Shown: piece after piece, positions 33,290 through 42,791 of the stretch | Position numbering within the stretch: position 1 is the stretch's first letter | How the letters are laid out: every line of letters starts with the position of its first letter | Assembly: GCA_963784175.1 (NCBI GenBank) | Contig: CAWAQJ010000024.1 | Span: 21,555 to 85,554, forward strand | Direction of reading: 5' to 3' | Length of the DNA stretch: 64,000 bases | Source of the DNA: JAIBJN01 sp963784175 | GTDB taxonomy: Bacteria; Actinomycetota; Thermoleophilia; Gaiellales; Gaiellaceae | The notes under the pieces: model-generated | What the model was told of the DNA's origin: nothing | The model's database searches: none | The model's input: the letters and a program-made list of their open reading frames with translations, nothing else | Program-made: the position numbers and the translations under genes

Positions 33290-33820
33290 CTAGTCACCGC
33301 CCGCGGCGTAGCGGACGACGAGCGCCGTCACGCGTCCCGCGCGCGTGCGCGCGAGGAGTCCCGGGTACGTCCCCGGCCCCGTGGCGTTGCGGCGGGTGAC
33401 CAGCCACCAGCCTTCGCCTCCGAATCCGTCCGCTGCGTACCGCGCTCCCGGGTAGAGGGTGCGCAGCCGCGAGACCCGGTTGCCGATGGCGAGACCGTTC
33501 CCGGTCCGCCACTGCGCGCCCGTGATCGCCGCGTTGGAGAAGTGCCCCGTCGCGCGCCCGCAGGGGGGCTGCCCGCCGAGGTTGTAGAAGCCGATCCGCA
33601 GTCCAAGCCGAGCCCACGTCACCGAGCACGTCGCATCCGATGTCCGCACCGAGCGGCTGGGGACGCCGAAGGCGTTCCTGGCCCCGCCGAGGGTGCCGTC
33701 GGACTTGACGCGAAAGCTTCCGATCCGCTCGTCGCTGCGGACGACCGTGTCCGCGGCGGCGGGTGCGGGAAGCGCCGCGACGGCGGCGCCGATCAGGGCG
33801 AATGCGAGGGCAAGCCTCAT
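33290..33820 (-). CDS. Secreted protein of unknown function
   Basis: The 176-residue product begins with a signal peptide: MRLALAFALIGAAVAALPA followed by an AxA-type cleavage region (APAAADT). The mature part is basic, glycine-rich and has two cysteines about 21 residues apart (DATCSVTW and QPPCGRAT) that may form a disulfide. I do not recognise the family. A strong AAAGGAG ribosome-binding site lies just upstream of the ATG at 33820, in contrast to the leaderless neighbours, which argues that this gene is real. Confidence 0.7.
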   Translation of the reverse strand: MRLALAFALIGAAVAALPAPAAADTVVRSDERIGSFRVKSDGTLGGARNAFGVPSRSVRTSDATCSVTWARLGLRIGFYNLGGQPPCGRATGHFSNAAITGAQWRTGNGLAIGNRVSRLRTLYPGARYAADGFGGEGWWLVTRRNATGPGTYPGLLARTRAGRVTALVVRYAAGGD

Positions 33821-33894
33821 CGATCTCCTTTCGTCGCTGTCGTCGGTTTGGACGGCCCGCGCCGGGGATTCCTTCACGGCCGGCGGCGAGCGGT

Positions 33895-33900
33895 CATGAT
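33895..33900 (+). promoter_or_regulatory. Putative -10 element of the GYD gene
   Basis: CATGAT followed by 6 nt and the GTG start at 33907. Confidence 0.4.
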
Positions 33901-33906
33901 CCCCGC

Positions 33907-34197
33907 GTGCCCGTCTACATCACCCTGATGAAGTTCACGTCGCAGGGGATGACCGGCATCCCGGCCTGGCGCGACCGCGTCGAGGAGGGGGCGCAGGCGA
34001 TCGAGGCGCGGGGCGGGCGCCTGGTCGACGCCTACGTGACGCTGGGCCGCTACGACGTCGTCGAGATCTTCGAGGCGCCTGACGACGAGACCGCGTACCA
34101 GATCCTCATCGAACTCGGGAAGCACGGCCAGGTGACGACGGAGACCCTCCGCGGCTTCACGCGCGAGGAAGCCGAGCGGATCGTCAAGGGCAGCTAG
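33907..34197 (+). CDS. GYD domain protein
   Basis: The 96-residue product matches the GYD family: it starts VPVYITLMKFTSQG and contains the YVTLGRYDVVEIFEAPDDETA segment that names the fold, a small ferredoxin-like alpha-beta domain. Function is unknown. The GTG at 33907 gives the usual short N-terminus. It converges on scpB and the two stop codons share a single CTAG (34194-34197). Confidence 0.85.
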   Translation: MPVYITLMKFTSQGMTGIPAWRDRVEEGAQAIEARGGRLVDAYVTLGRYDVVEIFEAPDDETAYQILIELGKHGQVTTETLRGFTREEAERIVKGS

Positions 34198-34789
34198 GCG
34201 CCGCGGCGGGCGGCGACGTCCTCGAGGCGCGTGCGCAGCTCCTCGACGTCGCCCGCGAGCTCGTCCAGCTCCGGGAGCGCCGACGGCGTCCTCGAGCCCG
34301 AAGACGCGCTCGAAGAGCGGCGTCGTCTCGTAGCGCACGGCGCCTCCCTCGGCCTCGCGGCCGGCCTCGGCGATCAGGCCGCGCTCGACGAGGCCGGCGA
34401 CGGCCGAGTCGGCAGCGACGCCGCGGATGCGCGCGATCTCGGGCCGGCTCACCGGGCCGAGGTACGCGACGATGGAGAGAGTCTCCAGAGCCGCCTGCGT
34501 GAGCCCGCGCTGCACCGGGCGCTCGACCAGCCGGCCGCAGGCATCTGCGGCCTCGCGCGCAGCGCGATAGGCGTAGCCGCCGGCAACGTGCTCGAGCACG
34601 ATGCCGCTGCGCCCCTCGCGGAAGCGGCTCGCGATGAGGCCGAGCGCCGTCTCGACCCGCTCTTCCTCCTCCTCGGTCGCGGCCGCCAGCTCGGCGACGG
34701 AGAGCGGCTTGGAGGCGATGACGAGCAGCGCCTCGATCGTGCCGCGCGAGGCGGTCGACGGGGTTCTCTACGAGGCGGAGGCGTTCCAT
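34194..34789 (-). CDS. scpB: Chromosome segregation and condensation protein ScpB (frame breaks)
   Basis: Winged-helix partner of SMC and ScpA. The body is clear: EALLVIASKPLSVAELAAA, then ALETLSIVAYLGPVSRPEIARIRG. No ATG, GTG or TTG is in frame at its start; an ATG at 34789, overlapping the scpA end, lies one frame off, and one missing base near 34740 would connect it (LARGTIEALL). A second break near 34290 restores a proper C-terminus (LPELDELAGDVEELRTRLED) and a TAG at 34194. The two indels probably reflect sequence error. scpA lies directly upstream, as expected. Confidence 0.88.
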
Positions 34790-35496
34790 ACCGTGATGGG
34801 CTCGAAGGGGCCTGCCTGGGCGATCTGCGCCTCCCCGCGCTTGCGCAGCTCGAGGAGGGCGAGGAAGGCGACGATCTGCTCGACGCGCGAGAGCCGGTCG
34901 ACCTCGTTGTCGAAGGCGAAGCGGCCGCGCGCGCGGAGGAGCGTCCGGAAGCGGTCGAGGAACCGCGAAAGCGGTGGGTACGTGAGAACGAGGTGGCGAA
35001 GCGACGGCTCCGCCGGGACCGCCGCGAGCGAGCGGAGGGCGACCACGAGCTGCGCCGGGTCCTGCTGCGCGATCGGGCGGGACGGCGTCGGCGCGAGCGG
35101 CGCAGCGCCCACGCGGAAGTAGCGGTCGGACTCGGCCTCCAGCCTCTCCTCGAGCCAGCCGGCGGCAGCGCGGAAGCGCCGGTAGGCGGCGAGGCGCTCG
35201 GCCAGCTCCTCGGCGGCTTCCTCGGGATCGAGGCCCTCCAGGTCGAGCTCCTCGTCGGGGAAGAGCCCGCGCGCCTTCAGCTCGAGGAGCGCCGCGGAGA
35301 GGACGAGGAACTCGCCGCATGCCTCGAGGTCGAGCTCATCCCGCTCGGCCAGGCGCTCGACGAAGGCGAGGACGATCTCCGCGATGTCGACGTCGCGCAT
35401 CTCGAGCTCCTCGCGGAGCACGAGGGTCAGGAGGAGGTCGAATGGCCCTTCGAACGCGTCGAGGTCGAGGGGAAGCTCACGCACGGCCGTCGCCAT
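34768..35496 (-). CDS. scpA: Segregation and condensation protein ScpA
   Basis: Kleisin subunit bridging the SMC heads. The 242-residue protein starts with the ScpA signature LDAFEGPFDLLLTLV, has FLVLSAALLELKAR, and ends with a winged-helix region (SRVEQIVAFLALLELRKRGEAQI). The ATG at 35496 has a TAGCAT hexamer 7 nt upstream; a longer open frame upstream overlaps lgt and is discarded. scpB overlaps its stop. Confidence 0.96.
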   Translation of the reverse strand: MATAVRELPLDLDAFEGPFDLLLTLVLREELEMRDVDIAEIVLAFVERLAERDELDLEACGEFLVLSAALLELKARGLFPDEELDLEGLDPEEAAEELAERLAAYRRFRAAAGWLEERLEAESDRYFRVGAAPLAPTPSRPIAQQDPAQLVVALRSLAAVPAEPSLRHLVLTYPPLSRFLDRFRTLLRARGRFAFDNEVDRLSRVEQIVAFLALLELRKRGEAQIAQAGPFEPITVWNASAS

Positions 35497-35503
35497 GGCC
35501 GCG

Positions 35504-35509
35504 ATGCTA
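35504..35509 (-). promoter_or_regulatory. Putative -10 element of scpA
   Basis: Minus-strand TAGCAT with 7 nt to the ATG at 35496. Confidence 0.5.
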
Positions 35510-35515
35510 GTCGTG

Positions 35516-36424
35516 CTACCGGACGCGGCCCTTGGGGATCGCCATCGTCGGGCCTTCGGGCGGCGGAGGCGGCTCGCTGCTCTTCTTCGGCCTGCCACCT
35601 TCCACACGCCGCTGCGACCACACGAACGCGATCAGCGCGAGCACGAAGACGACGATCGAAACCCAGGCGTTCAGGCGCAGCCCGAGGAACTCGTGCGCCT
35701 CGTCGATCCGCAGCAGCTCCATCCCGAAGCGGCCCACGCAGTACCAGAGGACGTAGAGGCAGAAGAGCCCCGGGGCCCGGATGTTGAAGCGCCTGTCGAT
35801 GAGGAGCAGGACGCCTACGCCCAGGAGACACCAGAGCGACTCGTAGAGGAACGTCGGGTGGAACGTCGGGAACAGCGAGAAATCGGCGGGACGGTTGACG
35901 AGGTCGATCTCGAGGCCCCACGGGAGGTCGGTCGGCTCGCCGAAGAGCTCCTGGTTGAAGTAGTTGCCCCAGCGGCCGATCGCCTGCGCCAGCAGAAGGC
36001 CCGGCGCGACGACGTCCATGAACATGAGCACGCTCTCGCCGGAGCGCTTGACCACCCAGGCCCCCACGAGCACGCCGCCTGCGATCCCGCCCCAGACGCC
36101 GAGGCCGCCCTCCCAGACCGCGAAGGGCTCCCACCACTCCTCGTCGACCGTGCTCCAGCTCGTGACGACGTGGTAGATCCGGGCGCCGATGATGCCGCCG
36201 AGGACGCCCCACATCGCAACGCGGAACACGAGGTCGCCGCGCGGATCGCTCCAGAACGCCCAGCGGCCCGTGTAACGGCGGCCGGTCAGCCAGGTCGCGG
36301 CGATGATGCCCAGGAGGAGCATCAGCCCGTAGGCATGCACCTGCACGGGGCCGAGCTCGATCTCACCGCTCGACGGGCTCGGGATCGAGCTGATCAGTGT
36401 CCCCAGTGTCCCCAGCACTGCCAC
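35516..36424 (-). CDS. lgt: Prolipoprotein diacylglyceryl transferase
   Basis: Membrane enzyme that adds diacylglycerol to the lipobox cysteine of prolipoproteins, such as the DUF3352-like lipoprotein in this window. The 302-residue protein has about seven hydrophobic helices and the family signature AIGRWGNYFNQELFG. The C-terminal tail is proline- and lysine-rich. The GTG at 36424 has a TAGTCT hexamer 8 nt upstream. Confidence 0.97.
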   Translation of the reverse strand: MAVLGTLGTLISSIPSPSSGEIELGPVQVHAYGLMLLLGIIAATWLTGRRYTGRWAFWSDPRGDLVFRVAMWGVLGGIIGARIYHVVTSWSTVDEEWWEPFAVWEGGLGVWGGIAGGVLVGAWVVKRSGESVLMFMDVVAPGLLLAQAIGRWGNYFNQELFGEPTDLPWGLEIDLVNRPADFSLFPTFHPTFLYESLWCLLGVGVLLLIDRRFNIRAPGLFCLYVLWYCVGRFGMELLRIDEAHEFLGLRLNAWVSIVVFVLALIAFVWSQRRVEGGRPKKSSEPPPPPEGPTMAIPKGRVR

Positions 36425-36432
36425 GGGGCGAG

Positions 36433-36438
36433 AGACTA
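36433..36438 (-). promoter_or_regulatory. Putative -10 element of lgt
   Basis: Minus-strand TAGTCT with 8 nt to the GTG at 36424. Confidence 0.45.
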
Positions 36439-36495
36439 CCGGCTCACCGAGCGGGATTCAGCAGCCAGCGGCCGCCAGTCCCGCGAAGGAGAGGG

Positions 36496-36699
36496 CTAGA
36501 CCAGGATCCGGAGCGCGAGCTCGGGCGTGCAGCCCTGGCGAAGGAGGCTCGTGGCCAGATGCAGGTCGACGTGGTTCAGGTCGGCCAGCTCCTGCGCGTG
36601 CTCCGGCGTGTAGCCGGCACGCACGAGCTCATCGATCCGCCAAGCGCGCACCAGCTCCGCTTCGGGGTCAATTTGGATTTCGAGTTCAACCGCAGGCAT
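36496..36699 (-). CDS. Small conserved-looking protein of unknown function
   Basis: The 67-residue acidic product has an internal pattern of two short helical units (RIDELVRAGYTPEHAQELAD and VDLHLATSLLRQGCTPELAL), each ending near a TPE segment, reminiscent of ubiquitin-associated-type helical repeats. It begins at an ATG preceded by GGAAGGAAC, a convincing ribosome-binding site. I do not know its function. It lies between dnaE and lgt on the same strand. Confidence 0.7.
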   Translation of the reverse strand: MPAVELEIQIDPEAELVRAWRIDELVRAGYTPEHAQELADLNHVDLHLATSLLRQGCTPELALRILV

Positions 36700-36849
36700 T
36701 TCCTGTTCCTTCCGCTGATGTATCTCCTGCTTCGGTTGTAGCGAATCCTTGGTTGTCCCCCGAGCGGGGGAATGGGGTCTCCTAACACACGCTTAATACG
36801 CGTTTCATACCGAGGGGAAGAATCCCAGGCAGGTGGCCGTCTACTAGGC
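36700..36849. other. Intergenic stretch with a GC-rich hairpin
   Basis: It holds a short GC-rich palindrome, CCCCCGAGCGGGGG (36757-36770), which could terminate the dnaE transcript, and a lower-GC patch with TAATAC and CATACC that might serve as promoter for the small plus-strand gene that follows. Nothing else is recognised. Confidence 0.4.
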
Positions 36850-37068
36850 ATGAAACCTCGCCGCCACGACATGCTCGACTTCCATCCGGCCGGGCTCGTC
36901 GGCTCCCTTCTGGGCGGAGACCCGTACACGGTCTCCCCCGTCGACGCCGAGCCCGACACGACGGCTCCCGAGCCACGCGCTCTCGGCCGTCTCTCCGCGA
37001 AGCTGCGCCGCCGGCGCGAGCGCGCCGCCTCCTGGGCACGTGCCCAGAGCGGCCGCCTCCCCAGCTAG
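36850..37068 (+). CDS. Possible small basic protein convergent with dnaE
   Basis: A 72-residue frame from an ATG at 36850, with an acidic centre (PVDAEPDTTAPEP) and a strongly basic tail (KLRRRRERAASWARAQSGR). No family is recognised. What supports it is the stop: its TAG and the dnaE TAG share one CTAG (37065-37068), the junction seen at four other convergent pairs in this window. An upstream in-frame start at 36772 exists. It could still be a chance frame. Confidence 0.4.
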   Translation: MKPRRHDMLDFHPAGLVGSLLGGDPYTVSPVDAEPDTTAPEPRALGRLSAKLRRRRERAASWARAQSGRLPS

Positions 37069-40000
37069 CGGATCGCCGCTTCGCCGAGGAGCGCCTTCAC
37101 CTCGGCGTAGAAGTCCGGCTCGGGCCGCACCCTGAACTGGGCGCCGAACGCGTAGGTCTGCGGGCCGACCGATGTCTCGAGCTCGAGCACGACCTCGGAC
37201 TCGCCCGGGAAGCTGCGCACGACCTCGGCCAGCTCCCTGATCGTCCCGGCCGGTGCCTTGCGCGCGTCGAGCTTCAAGCGCACCTCGCCCTTGTCGGAGG
37301 AGGCCTCGAAGGGCGCGATCTCGAGCGCGATCAGCTTCGTCTCGCCCTCCTTGTGGTCGACGCGGCCCTTGATCACGAGGACACGGTCGGCCTCGAGCAG
37401 CTCGCGCGCGGCCGCGTAGACGGAGTTGAAGACGACCGTCTCGAGCGAGCCCGAGAGGTCGTCGAGGCGGAGAAAGACCATCGGGTCGCCCTTCTTCGTC
37501 GTCAGCTGCTTGATCGCGCTGACGATGCCCCCGACGGTGACCACCTCGCCGTCGCGGCGGCGCTCGACCTCGGACATGCGGCAGTCGGTCTTGCGCCGCA
37601 GCTGGTCGCGCACCGAGTCGAGCGGGTGCTCCGAGACGTAGAGGCCGAGGCTCTCCTTCTCGAGGGCGAGGAGCTCGCGCTTCTCGAACTCCTCTGTCGA
37701 GATCTGCCTGTGGTGCTGGCGGCGGTCCTGCTGCTCCTCCCCGTCGCCGAGGTCGAAGATCGAGCTCTGGCCCGCGAGGCGGTCGGCGATGAGGCGGCCG
37801 CCCGAGACGAGGGCGTCCTCGAGCACCTCGAGCATCCCCCTGCGCGTCGAGCCGGTCGAGTCGAGGGCGCCGCCCTTCACGAGGCTCTCGAGCGCGCGCT
37901 TGTTCACCTGACCCGGGTCGACGCGCTCGCAGAAGTCCCAGATCGAGGCGAACGGTCCGCCCGCCTCGCGCGCGGCGAGGATCGAGCGGACCGCGCTCTC
38001 CCCGACGTTCTTTACGGCGTTGAGCCCGAAGCGGATCCTGCCCTCGACGACGCGGAAGTCCTCGACGGAGACGTTCACGTCGGGCGGCTCGACCTCGATG
38101 CCCATGTCGTCGCAGGCGGCGACGTAGAAGGGCACGCGGTCCTTCGTGCTCATCACCGAGGAGATCAGCGCGGCCATGTACTCGGCCGGCCAGTGCGCCC
38201 TGAGATAGGCGGTGCGGTAGGCGATCAGCCCGTAGCAGGCGGCGTGCGACTTGTTGAAGGAGTAGTCCTGCGCCTGCTCCATGTCCTTCCAGAGCTGGGT
38301 GGCGACCCCGGGCGTGACCCCGTTGGCCGCGCAGCCCTCCAGGAACTTGTCCTTGAGGGACGCCATCAGCTTGTGGATCTTCTTGCCGATCGCCTTGCGC
38401 AGGTCGTCGGCCTCGGCGGGCGAGAAGCCGGCGAGCTGCTTGGCGATCTCCATGTACTGCTCCTGGTAGATGCAGATGCCGTACGTCGGCTCGGTGATGG
38501 GCTTCAGACGGTCGTCGAGGAACGTCACCTGCTCGCCGCCGTGCTTGCGCTTCCCGTAGATGGGGATGTAGCCCATCGGCCCCGGGCGGTAGAGCGCGAC
38601 GAGGGCGATCAGGTCCTCGAACTCGGTCGGCTTCACGATCTTGAGCGCGTCGCGCATGCCCGAGGACTCGAACTGGAAGACGCCCGTCGACTCCCCGCGC
38701 GCGAGCATCTCGTACGTCTTGGAGTCGTCGAGCGGGATCTTGGCGATGTCGACGCCGCCGACGAGCTCGACGGCCTTGTCGATGACGTCGAGGTTCCGCA
38801 GGCCGAGGAAGTCCATCTTCAGGAGGCCGAGCGACTCCACGTCCTCCATCGCGAACTGCGTCACGACCTCCTGGTCGGCGCCCTTCTGCTGGAGCGGCAG
38901 GTACTCGGTCAGCGGCCGGTCGCCGATCACGACGCCGGCGGCGTGGATCGAGTCCTGGCGGACGAGGCCCTCGAGCGGCTTCGCCAGGTCGACGATCTGG
39001 CGGACGATCTCGTCCGCGTCGTAGGCCTGCTTCAGCTCCGAGCCCGGCTTCATGCAGTCGTCGAGGTAGACCTTCGGGCCCTCGGGGATCAGCTTCGCGA
39101 CCTTGTCGACGGTGCCGTACGGGATGTCGAGCACGCGGCCCGCGTCGCGCACCGCCGCGCGCGCCATCATCGTCCCGAAGGTGATGATCTGGGCCACCTG
39201 GTCGCGCCCGTACTTGTCGGAGACGTAGTTGATGACCCGGTCGCGCCCGAAGACGGAGAAGTCGATGTCGATGTCGGGCATCGACTTGCGGCCCGGGTTG
39301 AGGAAGCGCTCGAAGAGCAGGTCGTACTTGATCGGGTCGATGTCGGTGATCTCGAGCGAGTAGGCGACGATCGACCCGGCCGCGGAGCCGCGCCCCGGCC
39401 CGACGCCGATCCCGTTCGTCTTCGCGAAGCGGATGAAGTCCCAGACGATCAGGAAGTAGTCCGCGAAGCCCATCTCGCGGATCGTCTTCAGCTCGAACTT
39501 GAGGCGGTCCTGGAGCTCCGGCGTCACCGTTCCGTACCGCTTTTGCAGGCCTTTTTCGCAGAGCTCGACGAGGTAGTCGAAGGCGTCGCGCCCGTCGGGC
39601 GTCGGGAAGTGCGGCAGGTGGATGACCCCGAGCTCGATCGCCACCGCGCAGCGCTCGGCGATCTCGAGCGTGCGCCGGACGGCCTCCGGGATAGTCCGCG
39701 AAGTCCTGGACCATCTCGGCCGGCGTCTTGAAGTAGAACTGGTCGGTGTCGAACTTCCAGTGGTTCGGGTTGGCGAGCGTGTCCCCGGACTGGATGCAGA
39801 GCAGCGCCTCGTGCGCGCGCGCGTCCTCATGGCGGAGGTAGTGGACGTCGCCGGTGGCGACCAGCGGCAGCCCTGAGGACTTGGCGATCTCGGCGAGCGA
39901 GACGTTGATCCCCTTCTGCACCTCGAGCCCGGCGTCCTGGATCTCGAGGTAGACGGAGTCCTTCCCGAAGATGTCCGCGAGCCGCGTGACCTCCGCTTCG

Positions 40001-40449
40001 GCCTCAGGTCGGTTCCCGCTCTCGAGCGCCTTGCACACGCGGCCCGAGAGGCAGCCGGAGAGCGCGATCAGGCCCTTCGAGTGCGAGCCGAGCAGGTCCC
40101 AGTCGACGCGCGGCTTGTAGTAGTAGCCCTCGAGGAAGCCCGCCGAGGCGAGCTTGATCAGGTTCGCGTAGCCCTCGTTCGTCTCCGCGAGGAGCGTGAG
40201 GTGCGCGTAGCCCTTCTTCTGCGCCAGCCGGTCCTCGGCGACGTAGACCTCGCAGCCGAGCAGCGGCTTGACGCCGTGCTTCCCGGCCTCCTTGTAGAGC
40301 TCGACCGCGCCCGCGAGGCTCCCGTGGTCGGTGAGCGCGACGGCCGGCATCTCCAGCTCGGCGGCGCGGGCGGCGAGCTCCGGAATCCGGCAGGCCCCGT
40401 CCAGGATCGAATACTCGGAGTGGACGTGGAGGTGAACGAATTCGGCCAT
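37065..40449 (-). CDS. dnaE: DNA polymerase III alpha subunit (one frame break)
   Basis: Replicative polymerase of about 1127 residues. The N-terminal PHP domain starts FVHLHVHSEYSILDGA; the polymerase core shows GVGPGRGSAAGS and the catalytic aspartates in MPDIDIDF; the C-terminal OB domain (VVTVGGIVSAIKQ) and tail follow. One extra base near 39690, in a TCCCGG run, breaks the frame; removing it restores PEAVRRTLEIAERC. The total length (3385 nt, one more than a multiple of three) agrees. A TAGTCT hexamer lies 12 nt before the ATG. Confidence 0.97.
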
Positions 40450-40461
40450 GCGCGCCGGGCC

Positions 40462-40467
40462 AGACTA
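40462..40467 (-). promoter_or_regulatory. Putative -10 element of dnaE
   Basis: Minus-strand TAGTCT, 12 nt upstream of the ATG at 40449. Confidence 0.4.
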
Positions 40468-41108
40468 CCGAGCCGGTCCGACGGTTCTGCCCTCCGCGAT
40501 GCGGAGCAGCCGGAGCGCGATGAGGGCGAGCCAGAGGAACCAGGCGATGCTCCCGGCCCGCGTCGCGGCGCCGTCTCCGATGACGCTGAAGGCCACGCTC
40601 GTACGGCGATGATCGAACGGGCACCGCGAGGAGGGACGGAAGCCACAGGCGCGCCACTCGGGAAGCCGCTCTGAAGGCGAACGCGAGCAGCAGCGGGACG
40701 AGGAAGAAGAGCGCCGCCGCAGATCCCCGACTCGATCCCGTGGCCGTCGGCCTGCCACGACGTGTTCTCGCAGCCGGTGTCCATTCCGCGGCAGTCGAGC
40801 CGGAGGAAGCCCTCGAGGAACCGCGTCACGCCGATGGCCGCCAGCCCGAGCACGCCGAGCCGCGCGAGCCACCCGGACCCGAGCGCGCGCCACAGGCCAA
40901 GCGCGAAGCCGAGGATGAGGAGACCGTTCAGGTTGGCCGCGATCTGGTTGTAGAGCCACGCGCTGTCGGCCGTCTGCGCGCCGATGTCGCTGACGTTGTC
41001 GTTCGCCGGGCTGAACGCGTCGGGCTGGGCCAGATCGCCGAGCACGAGGCCGACGACGAAGGTCACCGGCGCGAGCAGCCCGCAGATCGCGGCGGCGCGA
41101 AGCGGCAC
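40465..41108 (-). CDS. DUF998-like membrane protein (two frame breaks)
   Basis: Reconstructed as about 214 residues with roughly six hydrophobic helices. The first part (AAICGLLAPVTFVVGLVLG) and the conserved ANDNVSDIG segment suggest DUF998. The frame changes near 40724 and near 40614; removing one base at each gives a continuous membrane protein (AALFFLVPLLLAFAF, then VPFDHRRTSVAFSVIGDG). Function is unknown. It lies upstream of dnaE on the same strand. Confidence 0.65.
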
Positions 41109-41120
41109 CCGCCGAGTCTC

Positions 41121-41306
41121 TCAGACCCGCGAGCGGCTGACCACGTGGACGGCGGCCACGAGGAGGGCGGCCGTCACCGCGACGAACAGGGAGTACGGCC
41201 GCGCCCAGCTCGGTTCGCCCCAGGCCCAGACCAGGACCAGCGCCGGAGGGGCGACCCAGAGCGTCAGCGCCGTGCGGAAGAGCCGCCGGCCAAGAGCGGG
41301 CTCCAT
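41121..41306 (-). CDS. Small two-helix membrane protein
   Basis: The 61-residue product has two hydrophobic segments (LTLWVAPPALVLVWAWG and LFVAVTAALLVAAVHVV) joined by a short polar turn. No family is recognised. It lies between the DUF998-like gene and the EamA exporter on the same strand. Small size and lack of a clear ribosome-binding site keep this tentative. Confidence 0.5.
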   Translation of the reverse strand: MEPALGRRLFRTALTLWVAPPALVLVWAWGEPSWARPYSLFVAVTAALLVAAVHVVSRSRV

Positions 41307-41331
41307 CGCCTGAAGGTAGGACGCGGGTCGG

Positions 41332-42204
41332 CTAGACCGGCTCGCGGTGCACGCCGACCCCGCCGACGACCAGCGCGACTCCGGCGATCTCGGGGACCGT
41401 CGGGATCTGCGCCAGCACGACGATCCCGATCACGGTCGCCGTCGCCGGCAGGAGCGAGACGAGCAGCGCGTAGGTCGCCCGGCGCATGCGCGCCATGGCG
41501 AGCTGGTCGCAGACGTACGGGATCACGGAGGAGGTGATGCCCACGCCGATCCCCGCGGCGAGGGCGACCGGGTCGACGAGCGCGGGCACGGCGTCCCAGC
41601 CGCCGAGCGGCGTCGCCACGACGCACGCGATCAGCATCGCCGCCGCGAGCCCGTCGATGCCGCTCATCCCCGGGCTCTGGGCGACCCGGTGCGCGAGGAC
41701 GATGTAGAGCGCGAAGAGCGCCGCGTTGGCGAACGCGAACGCCATCCCCACCGGCTCCGAGGTCAGCTGGACGTCGGTGAGCAGGTACACGCCGCCGACG
41801 GCGAGGACGAGCGCCGCGCCGTTGCGGAGCGTCCGCGCGCCGATGGCCGCGAGGACGATCACCGGCAGGAACTCGATCGCCGCCACGGTCCCGAGCGGCA
41901 GCCGGTCGATCGAGATGTAGAAGCAGACGTTCATGAACGCGAGCACGGCGCCCATCGCGAGGACGAGCCGGCGGCCGGAGAGATCGAGCGCGGCGAGCGT
42001 GCGCCAGGGCCGTCGCCAGAGGGCGAAGACGAGCGCGGCGCTGGCGATCCGCAGCCACGCGACCCCGAGCGGCTCGACGAGCGCGAAGAGGAGCACGGCG
42101 AACGCCGGGCCGAGGTAGTGGAAGACCGCGCTGCCGACGAAGTACGTCGCCGGAGGGACGCTGTCGACGCGCCGGGTGAACCGTCCGGGATGCGCCATCT
42201 CCAT
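41332..42204 (-). CDS. EamA/DMT-family exporter (RhtA-like)
   Basis: The 290-residue protein has about ten hydrophobic helices in two EamA repeats. The first repeat (HYLGPAFAVLLFALVEPLG ... WLRIASAALVFALWRRPWR) resembles threonine/homoserine exporters of the RhtA group. The gene diverges from an Lrp/AsnC regulator, a common pairing for amino acid exporters, so it may be its target. The ATG at 42204 has a GACAAT hexamer 6 nt upstream. Confidence 0.88.
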   Translation of the reverse strand: MEMAHPGRFTRRVDSVPPATYFVGSAVFHYLGPAFAVLLFALVEPLGVAWLRIASAALVFALWRRPWRTLAALDLSGRRLVLAMGAVLAFMNVCFYISIDRLPLGTVAAIEFLPVIVLAAIGARTLRNGAALVLAVGGVYLLTDVQLTSEPVGMAFAFANAALFALYIVLAHRVAQSPGMSGIDGLAAAMLIACVVATPLGGWDAVPALVDPVALAAGIGVGITSSVIPYVCDQLAMARMRRATYALLVSLLPATATVIGIVVLAQIPTVPEIAGVALVVGGVGVHREPV

Positions 42205-42210
42205 GGAGAA

Positions 42211-42216
42211 ATTGTC
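42211..42216 (-). promoter_or_regulatory. Putative -10 element of the EamA exporter
   Basis: Minus-strand GACAAT with a 6-nt gap to the ATG at 42204. Confidence 0.5.
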
Positions 42217-42238
42217 GCCGCAGAGCTACGATTCCGGA

Positions 42239-42292
42239 ATGGCCGACCGAAGGTGTTGGCGGCCACATGCCTGCAAATGGAAGGACTTGTGA
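42239..42292 (+). CDS. Candidate leaderless leader peptide before the Lrp gene
   Basis: A 17-codon frame (MADRRCWRPHACKWKDL) starts 6 nt after a TACGAT hexamer (42227-42232), the same geometry as the leaderless genes of this window, and ends 4 nt before the Lrp start codon. It contains two cysteines and two tryptophans. It may be a regulatory upstream frame or simply chance. Confidence 0.3.
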   Translation: MADRRCWRPHACKWKDL

Positions 42293-42296
42293 GTCC

Positions 42297-42791
42297 ATGG
42301 CTTACGAAAACCAGCTTCTGGACGAAACCAACCGTCGGATCATCGAAGAGCTCCAGGCCGAGGCGCGGCTGACGATGGCCGAGCTCGGGCGCCGCGTGAA
42401 CCTCTCCCCGCCGGCCGTGGCCGAGCGCGTCCAGCGCCTCGAGCGCGCCGGCGTCATCACCGGCTACCACGCGACCGTCGACCCGAAGGCGATCGGCTAT
42501 CCGCTCGCCGCGGTCGTCCGGGTCCGCCCCGCCTCGCGCCAGCTGCACAAGATCCCCGAGGTCGCGCGCGACGTCCCCGAGGTCGTCGAGTGCTACCGCA
42601 TCACCGGCGAGGACTGCTTCTTCGTGAAGCTCCACCTGCGCGCGATGGAGGACCTCGAGGCGATCCTCGACCGCTTCGTCCAGTACGGCCAGACGACGAC
42701 GTCGATCGTGCACTCGGCGCCGGTGGCCCCGCGCCCACTTCCTGTCAGTGACGGCGCTATTCTCACGCGCGAACGGGAGGTGGCGCGCTAG
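42297..42791 (+). CDS. Lrp/AsnC family transcription regulator
   Basis: The 164-residue protein has an N-terminal helix-turn-helix (ETNRRIIEELQAEARLTMAELGRRVNL cut here to its features; recognition helix SPPAVAERVQRLE) and a C-terminal RAM ligand-binding domain (YRITGEDCFFVKLHLRAMEDLEAILDRF). It should bind amino acids and control the divergent exporter or the neighbouring aminotransferase. The ATG at 42297 follows a GGAAGGA ribosome-binding site by about 12 nt; an in-frame ATG at 42267 is possible. Its stop shares a CTAG with the aminotransferase. Confidence 0.95.
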   Translation: MAYENQLLDETNRRIIEELQAEARLTMAELGRRVNLSPPAVAERVQRLERAGVITGYHATVDPKAIGYPLAAVVRVRPASRQLHKIPEVARDVPEVVECYRITGEDCFFVKLHLRAMEDLEAILDRFVQYGQTTTSIVHSAPVAPRPLPVSDGAILTREREVAR

